A DNA stretch of 64,000 nucleotides from Ryuthela nishihirai (lineage: Eukaryota; Arthropoda; Arachnida; Araneae; Heptathelidae). Below the pieces are notes generated by a model that was not told where the DNA came from, ran no database searches, and saw only the letters and a list, made by a program, of their open reading frames with translations. Both the position numbers and the translations under genes were made by a program. The first letter of the stretch is position 1; the number at the start of each line of letters is the position of its first letter. The stretch covers positions 60,231,901 through 60,295,900 of the forward strand of contig JAWZYU010000009.1 in NCBI GenBank assembly GCA_038380435.1. Reading direction: 5' to 3'. Shown one piece after another: positions 57,414 through 64,000 of this stretch.

Positions 57414-58269
57414 CATATGGGAAAAATTCCTAGATATAAAGTACAGGAAACGTAGGATGCAGAGCAAATTATTTATCATTAATCTAAAACAAACTGTTCA
57501 GTCGATTAGAATTTGACCTGGATTTAGTTGTTTGGTACATTTGTTAATTTTACCAAATAAAATTATATTGTTATTTTGTTAATGATTTATACAGTAGAAT
57601 AATCAGCGTTGATATGTTCATGTCAATTGTAACTCAGATAGAGAACTCAGTAATTTATTAAGCTTTTGTTTATGAAAAAATCTGATGAAAGATAATTAAA
57701 GATCTTAATCAAATCTATTTGAATCTCGAATATTCATTTAGTATTTAGAGTGTAATGGAAATTGAAATATTTAACACCAACAAAGCCATTTTTAAAAACT
57801 GCTGTGAGAGTGAATAAAATATGTAAAAACGGAAGCAATAACCATTAAACCAAACATTACTAGTACGTGTAACAGTATTTTTATCAGTTCGCATAAGTAT
57901 GTTAATTTTCGCGATATTGTTTTTGCAGAAAGCTAACTTTTTAAATATTTAAACTCCCGTAACCCTTTAAATACTGTTCCATAGTTTTGGAAATCAATAG
58001 AACTTCATTCGCAGTTTTTCATAAAACAGTTCATTTATGGAGCTACTGAATAGTGTATATGAATTAGTATTGACATTTCAAGGAACTATATCTAATAATG
58101 TGGGTGCTGACTGCATATGTCAGAGGGAAAATGCCAAAAGTCCCATGAATGCTGTCTGTTGACAAAACATCGATTTTTTATACGCCTGCTTGATCAAGAT
58201 GTAGTCAGTATTTGTATAAAACATACATGTATACGATACAGCATTTGTATATGCCAGTAGTGGAATATA
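57414..58269. other. AT-rich DNA without a recognised gene
   Basis: Possible 3' untranslated sequence of the frame above, otherwise nothing. Confidence 0.45.
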
Positions 58270-59476
58270 CACTGTCGTATCAGAATAATATTACCATCCA
58301 CGGAATCACAATGTACCCGCCCAGGCGCGACACAGAGAGTGCACATGACAAGGTCGACCACAAGGAGCTATAAGCGGCCGGCCAGAACAAATGAGCCATA
58401 GTGCGTAATGTGAGCACAATGGGCAGAGGTATTGATTTGACGGGCGTTCAAAAAGAAATGATCATCGACTACACGCCAAGGGTGGAAGCATCTCGGAAAC
58501 AGCAGACTTCGTGGGCTGTTTGCAAGGTGCTCTAGTAAGGGGGTACCAAGAATGGACCACTGGCACACCAAGTACCTTCAGACGTCATAACTGTGGATCC
58601 CCCAAAAGCCATCGACCCCAGAGGAGAAAGTCGACTGGTAAAGGGCAATCGACACGCACAGTACAGCAATTGACCACTCAAATGAACATCTGGGGCACCC
58701 AGGTACGTGTCCCCAATAACAGTAGAGCTAACCCTGTTACGCATGGGTCTCTGTAGTCGATGCTGCGTAAAGGCACTCATGTTAACCAAGGTCTATCAGC
58801 AACGACGCCTGCAATTCACACGACACTACCGTCATTGGACAGTGGAAGAGTGGAAAAAGGTTGCCTTCTCCGACGAATCGAGGTTTCTACTCTACAGAAG
58901 TGATGGGCAATGGCGGATATGGCGTCAGATACACGAGAACCAACATCCGGACATGCTTGTCGGTCAAGTACAGGCTGGCGGTGGCAGTGTGCATATCTGG
59001 GGGATGCTTTTCTGCTATGACCTGGAACCGCTGGTACCACTAGATGGGTCCTTGAACGCCAATGGCTACCTGTTCATCCTCACTGACCAAATGATTCATG
59101 TTGGACGTTTACCCTGGTGGTGATGGTGTCTTCCAACAGGACAATGCACCCTGCCATGTCGCTAAGGTGGTATGTGACTGGTTCCAGGAACACGACAGCG
59201 ATGTCTACGTTCTCCCTCGGCCAGCAAAATTGCCCGACCTCAATCAAATAAAGCAGTTGTGGGACCATTTGGATTGACAGGTTCGTCTTGTGGACCGACA
59301 ACCACGTCATCTCTCTAACCTCTATGGTCTTCTGGAGTCCGAATGGGCACGGGTGCCTCTGGCAACCTTCCAGGCCTCATTGGGTCTATGCCACGTTGTC
59401 TTGCCGCTGTCGTCCGGACCAAGGGTGGTTATTCCCATTATTAGGTAGATAGTCATATTATTCTGATACGACTGTG
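58270..59476 (+). mobile_element. DD36E Tc1-type transposon, copy 3
   Basis: Family ends (left CACTGTCGTATCAGAATAAT; right, read inward, CACAGTCGTATCAGAATAAT), TA at 58268-58269 and 59477-59478, 1207 bases. The flanks carry a perfect 15-base inverted repeat, GCCAGTAGTGGAATA (58253-58267) and its inverse (59496-59510), so it landed at the centre of, or next to, a small palindrome. Confidence 0.9.
58419..59444 (+). pseudogene. DD36E transposase, copy 3, E-to-K change
   Basis: Starts at the ATG at 58419 (GRGIDLTGVQKEMIID). A frame at 58707-59123 carries FSDESRFLLYRSDG (first D intact) to VPLDGSLNANGYL; after a frameshift QQDNAPCHVAKVV (second D intact) and then LPDLNQIKQLWD, where the catalytic E has become K. 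Spacing is again 36 residues. Also several frameshifts and a stop after the third box (CATTTGGATTGA). Confidence 0.85.
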
Positions 59477-59510
59477 TATTAATGGTGCATTAATGTATTC
59501 CACTACTGGC

Positions 59511-60321
59511 TGCATTTGTTTTAAATAACTCACTCTTGAAAAAGGAAATTAAAGCTTAAAATAATGATTACAGTGAAAACGATTATATCGAATTTCTTCC
59601 AAAGAATACCTCAAACGAATCAATTGAATACTTTGGTACGATAATAAATCTAAACAGAAAAAAACTGCATTTTTGAAGATATTATTAAATTGTCTCTCTT
59701 TAGAAGAACTTTCAAATGCTACTGAATTTATTCGTAAAACACTTTTATTTAACCCAGGTGGCTCTTACACGAGAGCCTTGTTGTTCTAGCAGTGGAAATC
59801 CAATTATTTTTCAGAATATTGTGTTTATCAATCTACATTATTAGATTTCCTTTGCCCTATTAAATCTCGAAAAGAAATAACATCCAATCTTTTCTGCTTC
59901 TTCTACCAAATGTTTGGTTCGTTTCCGGAGTAAACCGTTCTCTCTAGATTGCTTTTCCTAAGCCAATTGTTTAAACAAGCAGTGTTTATAAATGAACGTT
60001 TCGTGAAAAATTTATAATTTAAACAAAATAAGAATTTTGCAGAATTCTGTTTTTCAAGGATTTTAAATTTTGAAATTTAAATTGTCTTCCTAGATAGCAT
60101 ATTTACATTTTTGCTATGGTTGTATATCCAGTTGCATAACATTAAGACTACATCGTTAATCAGATAGTACTTTAACATTACATTGGACAGAGTTGAAGTG
60201 CGTTAGATAGCGTGAAAAATCGTATATTAAATCCGGCAGTAATACATCTCGTTTCAAAGATGTTAGTTTTTAGTCTGATGACTCAACACCTGATGTGATT
60301 TTAAGCATATTTACACCTCAG
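59511..60321. other. AT-rich DNA without a recognised gene
   Basis: Nothing recognised. Confidence 0.5.
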
Positions 60322-60665
60322 CAGGGTCGGGTATTGCGGAGAAGGGGGCCTATGTTCTGAACCCCTATGTCTTCTCTATATCCTCCCTCCCGTTATATCC
60401 CCCTATATTCTGAAAGGGAGATGGGCAAAGACCCCCTCCCCCCCTATATCCGCCTTTCAGAATGCTAGTAAAGGTTATAGAGGCAAAAAAAAATATTAAA
60501 TTATTTATATGTCATACATTTTTCAAGACATTTTTAAAACCTGTAAAAAGGAGGGGGATGTTATATGGCATTAGAAATCCAGTGTCTTTGCTCCAACTTC
60601 TATATTTTTTTTGGCTCGATTGTGTTCCTTGCCCCCTTCTCTATTTTTTTCTAGATCCTGCCCTG
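60322..60665 (+). mobile_element. hAT-like MITE, family M1, 8-bp target duplication
   Basis: Flanked by CACCTCAG (60314-60321) and CACTTCAG (60666-60673), 7 of 8 matching. The ends are CAGGGTCGGGTATTG and, read inward from the right, CAGGGCAGGATCTAG. Core AATGCTAGTAAAGGTTATAG, TTTTTCAAGACATTTTTAAA and CTGTAAAAAGGAGGGGG matches 44612-44884. Non-coding. Confidence 0.8.
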
Positions 60666-60764
60666 CACTTCAGGGTTCAGACTTGGACTCTATTATTCTT
60701 TTAGCACATTGAAAGTTCGTCCTTTCTCAATAAGATTGCTTCTTACGGTTTTTGATTTATGTTT

Positions 60765-60900
60765 AAGTAATGTCGTTTTTCTGCTGAGGTTCTGCCATCC
60801 TTTCAGATCTTCTACTATGGCATATAAACTGACAGGCTCCTGTCAGACCTCTGTGGCAAGCAGCTGCTTGAGGGGGTATTTACTTATTATTATTTTATTT
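60765..60900 (+). mobile_element. SINE family 2, 5'-truncated
   Basis: Starts inside the body (GTCGTTTTTCTGCTGAGGTT) and runs to GGCAAGCAGCTGCTTGAGGG with a TATTTACTTATTATTATTTT tail. Confidence 0.85.
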
Positions 60901-61089
60901 AACAATGATAGACAGTTGTCTAAAGTTGTCCATACGGTGCTTGTATTTACTGTGTATAAAAATTTAGAAATTTAATCTTAACAAAAATATAATCGATAGA
61001 GTCTTTATCACTGCTTCTCAGCAGACACGCTAGTGATGATCTTCCGGGATATAAGTGCATTAATGAAAGGTTTCTTACAGTAAAATTTC

Positions 61090-61773
61090 AGACAAGCGTT
61101 AAAGACCTGAATGTTATCTGCTGTTATGCCCCCACTGAGGATGCCGATGAGGATGAGAAGCATAGGTTTTATGGACAACTTCAGGATATTTTGAATTCTG
61201 TCAAGAAAGGAGATATTACCCTTGTTCTTCGTGACTTCAATGCCAAAGTTGGTACTGACTCTGACGTTTGGGGAGGAGTAATAGGCCCTTTTGGTATTGG
61301 TAGCTGCAATGGCAATGGGCAACGTCTCCTACAGGTGGATTCAGAATAACTAACACTTATTACAAACACCCGATGGGCTGCATAAGAATATGATTGATTA
61401 TATATTAATTAACAGCAAATGGGCTAGTTCTGTTAGGAATCCCAGGGCATATAGGGGAGCTGAAATTGGATCTGACCATTACCTTGTTAAAAGTGTCTTG
61501 CAACTTAAACTTAAAAAGTGTTGTACTAGGGTTAAAAAATTTACTTTTAATACTGAAGCTCTGAAAGACCCAGTTATAGCCAAAGCTTACCACGATAGGT
61601 TACTTAGTCATTATGACAGTCATGGTATGCTTATTACTGAAGTTGAGGAAGAATGGGATCATTGTAAACAGGCTTTTTTGGACACTAACAGTACTCTTTT
61701 AGGAAAAAAAAAGGAGCAGAAGACACAGACTTATCTGAATGATAAGGCACTTGAGCTTATTTCGGAAAGATAG
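61090..61773 (+). pseudogene. LINE endonuclease domain, broken
   Basis: Reads NVICCYAPTEDADEDEKHRF, ITLVLRDFNAKVGTDSDVWG (expected GDFNAKVG, first G now R), then a deletion near 61350-61380, and after a frame change IDYILINSKWASSVRN and AEIGSDHYLVKSVLQLKLKK (the SDH box of this nuclease family). This domain would nick target DNA to prime reverse transcription. The N-terminal third is missing, with a stop and deletion in the middle, so no activity is expected. Confidence 0.85.
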
Positions 61774-61890
61774 AACTGCAGGAATGCCCTTAATCAATAC
61801 CCTAGTAGTCCTAATAGAAAGCATTACAGAGAACTTAATAAACGTGTAAAAGATCAGTTAGCTGCTGATAAGAATCTTTGGCTTGATGGT

Positions 61891-63643
61891 TTGGCTGACA
61901 AAGCCGAGGAAGCAGTTAGACAGCACAACAGCAGAGAGCTGTACCAGATAGTTAATATTTTGTGTGGTAGAAAACGGACAGGCATACAAGGATTGAAGGA
62001 TAAACAAGGTAAGGTTATAGAAGGTGAGAATTCTGTCATGACTAGGTGGGCTGAGCATTTCAGTGACGTTCTAAACAATGTGGTTAGTTCTATTCCCATT
62101 GTTTGCAATGATGATAGATGCATTTGTGGCATTAATGTTGGCCCTATAACGCAATCTGAAGTTATTTTGGCTGTTTCTAAACTGAAACTTCATAAATTCC
62201 CAGGGGTAGATGAAATTACTACGGAAATGCTTAGAGCTGGGAATGTTTCGGTTACTACTTCGATGACTGAAATTCTGAATATCTTTTAAGATAAAGGCAT
62301 GGTTTCTAAGGATTTTACCAGAGCTATTATTATTCTTCTTTTCAAAAAAGCTGATCGCAGTTCATGTGACAGCTGTAGGGGTATCAGCCTACTCTCTGTT
62401 CCAGGGAAAGTTCTTTGCATCATTGTGCTTAATAGAATTAAGAATCTGGTTGACAGGCAAATGCATTATGAGCAATGTGGATTCAGAAGTGGTAGGGGAT
62501 GAGTTAGATCAGATATTTTCACTTAGGCAGATTCTTGAGAAATGTTTAGAGTTTCAGAAACCTTTGGTTGCTAGCTTTGTTGATTTCAAAAAGGCTTTTG
62601 ACTCTGTTGATCGTCATAATTTGTGGCTGATTGTGAGATCATATGGTATACCAGACCAGTTAGTTAACATAATGAAAGCTCTCAATAATAACACTGAGTC
62701 ATGTGTGAGAGTTGGTAAGGCTTGTAGCAATTGGTTTAGCGTTACTTCTGGTGTTCGACAAGGGTGCATTTTGTCTCCTTTTCTCTTTAGCTTCGTAAAT
62801 TGATTATGTTATACGAAATTCACTTCAAGGGAAAGATTTCGGCCTTAAATGGACTGGAAATACGAAAATTTCTGATTTAGATTATGCTGATGATTTAGCC
62901 CTTTTGGCAAATGATGTTGATGAGATGAACTCTTTCATTCGAGCTGTTGATGAGACTGGTAGTAGAGTAGGTTTGGTTATAAATAGAGAGAAAACTAAAG
63001 TGATGAAAATTGGTCAGGCAGGCTGTGATTCAGTTAATCTGAATGTTTGCAGTCTTTAGCAAGTGTCACAGTTTAATTATCTTGGGAGCTATGTAATAGA
63101 TAATGGTGATGTGCGGCCTGAGATTAACGACGAATAGGGATTGCTGCCGGTACTTTTAAGAATCTATGGAGAGTGTGGAGAAATAGGCATATACACCTAA
63201 AGACTAAAATTAGACTGTATAATAGTTTAGTTCTTTCTAATGTTAGTTATGGTAATGAAACTTGGACACTTTGTAAACAAGACAACAGGAAACTAGATGC
63301 TTTTGATTCCAGATGCTTACGCAGTATCTTGGGCATTATGTGGTTCAACTTTGTAAGTAATGATGAGGTTAGGCAAAGGAGTTTGCAACCTCCTTTAAGC
63401 AGCATATTGTGCAGAGAGAGATTCCGTTGGTTTGGCTATGTTGCCCGTATGGATAATTATATATTGGCGAATAAGTTTATGAACAGTGTGCCTAAAGGCC
63501 TCAGAAACAAGGAGAGACCTAGGATGCGGTGGGTAGACAATGTTAAACAGGACCTTGTTAGAATTGGTGTGCAGTGGCCAGATGCAGTAGATGTAGCACA
63601 GGATAGACTTGCTTGGAGAACTAAATTGCACGGTCTGGTTTGA
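61891..63643 (+). pseudogene. LINE reverse transcriptase and C-terminal tail, broken
   Basis: Frames in order: 61891-62289 (linker, DEITTEMLRAG), 62299-62502 (IIILLFKKADRSSCDSCRGI, SLLSVPGKV), 62366-62803 (SFVDFKKAFDSVDRHN, VRQGCILSPFLFSF), then YADDLALLANDVDEM with the YADD catalytic box at 62883-62894, SRVGLVINREKTK, and 63173-63643 (YGNETWTLCKQDNRKLD, RERFRWFGYVARMDN, RMRWVDNVKQDLVRIG). Frameshifts separate most blocks and there is a stop at 62287. All main reverse transcriptase motifs can still be located, which makes this the reference for the family. Confidence 0.9.
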
Positions 63644-63664
63644 CCTCCGTAACCCATGGCTGCT

Positions 63665-63732
63665 TGATGATGATGATGATGATGGTGATGGTGGTGGTGG
63701 TGGTGGTGGTGGTGATGACGATGACGATGATG

Positions 63733-63766
<34 letters not shown>

Positions 63767-63776
63767 CGACGACGAC

Positions 63777-63838
<62 letters not shown>
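63665..63838. repeat. Compound trinucleotide microsatellite, LINE tail
   Basis: (TGA)n followed by blocks of GGT, GAC and GAT, then a pure GAT/ATG run to 63838. Directly abuts the LINE end, as at 7328. The 75-codon Met/Val/Thr frame across it is an artefact. Confidence 0.95.
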
Positions 63839-63839
<1 letters not shown>

Positions 63840-63856
63840 ACAGTGTTTTATTTTAG

Positions 63857-64000
63857 AATATTGGTAAGGAAAGATGAATCAAGCAAACTGCAAAAAAATT
63901 ACACAACATACGATAAAGATATTGCATTTGATGAAACGCTTAGGAATTGCGAAGATGATAAAATGGATATTAAACAATTAACTGAAAATACTCAAAAGCA
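63857..64000 (+). CDS. Candidate exon running off the window, unknown product
   Basis: TGTTTTATTTTAG ends at 63856, a good splice acceptor. With one leading base the frame is open to the window end: ILVRKDESSKLQKNYTTYD, KDIAFDETLRNCEDDK, MDIKQLTENTQK. The polar, acidic composition and lack of stops in 47 codons of AT-rich DNA are suggestive. No domain recognised and the 3' end is outside the window. Confidence 0.35.

Larger units (their letters stand above)
61035..63657 (+). mobile_element. LINE (non-LTR retrotransposon), longest copy, 5'-truncated
   Basis: Contains, in order, the C-terminal part of an apurinic-type endonuclease, a reverse transcriptase and a C-terminal tail, ending in CCATGGCTGCT and a TGA-rich microsatellite. 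Other copies are at 1085, 6815 and 19513. The protein style (DEITTEMLRAG, LLSVPGKV.., VRQGC.LSPFLF) and the trinucleotide tail are compatible with RTE- or CR1-like clades; I cannot settle the clade by eye. Confidence 0.9.

Noticed and set aside
63640..63867. Met/Val/Thr-rich 75-codon frame
   Set aside because: Product of the trinucleotide repeat at the LINE tail.

Overview
This is a window of nuclear DNA from an animal, most likely an arthropod. It is AT-rich, has no operons or long intact genes, and is crowded with broken Tc1/mariner transposases, pogo/Tigger remnants, hAT-type miniature elements, a non-LTR retrotransposon (LINE) family and several tRNA-derived SINE families. The arthropod call rests on the general look of the transposases and is an inference; nothing here fixes a species. 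I see no rRNA gene, no stand-alone tRNA gene and no CRISPR array.

Layout. 1-3445: an old minus-strand LINE copy carrying two nested SINEs. 3.6-8.4 kb: SINE, a Tc1 remnant, a LINE 3' end with a long (TGA)n tail that split another Tc1 remnant, a small templated insertion, and a possible host exon (8175-8380, minus). 8.9-10.0 kb: a pogo-like element with intact ends and a full-length SINE inside it. 10.5-16.6 kb: hAT-like MITE, SINEs, and a minus-strand Tc1 element with a SINE inside. 17.6-19.5 kb: an empty Tigger/pogo-like element. 19.5-20.6 kb: a minus-strand LINE copy. 20.8-28.3 kb: two copies of a DD36E Tc1 family, a TTCGTCCAATG-type repeat array and a hAT-like MITE. 28.3-33.1 kb: quiet AT-rich DNA. 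33.1-35.9 kb: a Tc1 element with a near-complete DD41D mariner nested in it. 36.1-36.6 kb: a 117-bp minisatellite. 38.4-42 kb: Tigger transposase remnant followed by a Tc1 fragment. 43-50.8 kb: many SINEs and two Tc1 fragments. 52.5-55.1 kb: a foldback repeat, a Tc1 remnant split by a hAT-like MITE, and a 183-bp tandem duplication. 56.9-57.4 kb: the longest open frame not assigned to a transposon. 58.3-60.9 kb: third DD36E copy, MITE, SINE. 61.0-63.8 kb: the longest LINE copy and its microsatellite tail. 63.86-64.0 kb: a possible exon running off the window.

How the parts relate. The DNA transposons moved by cut-and-paste at TA sites. The SINEs carry internal A/B-box pol III promoters but no protein, so they depended on a LINE machinery; several still show 12-bp target-site duplications. 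Every transposase or reverse transcriptase frame seen is broken by stops, frameshifts or lost catalytic residues, except that the DD41D copy keeps a long frame with all three acidic residues. I found no new multi-gene system. The most informative features are the nesting relations, the recurring inverted duplications inside dead transposase genes, and three candidate host exons.
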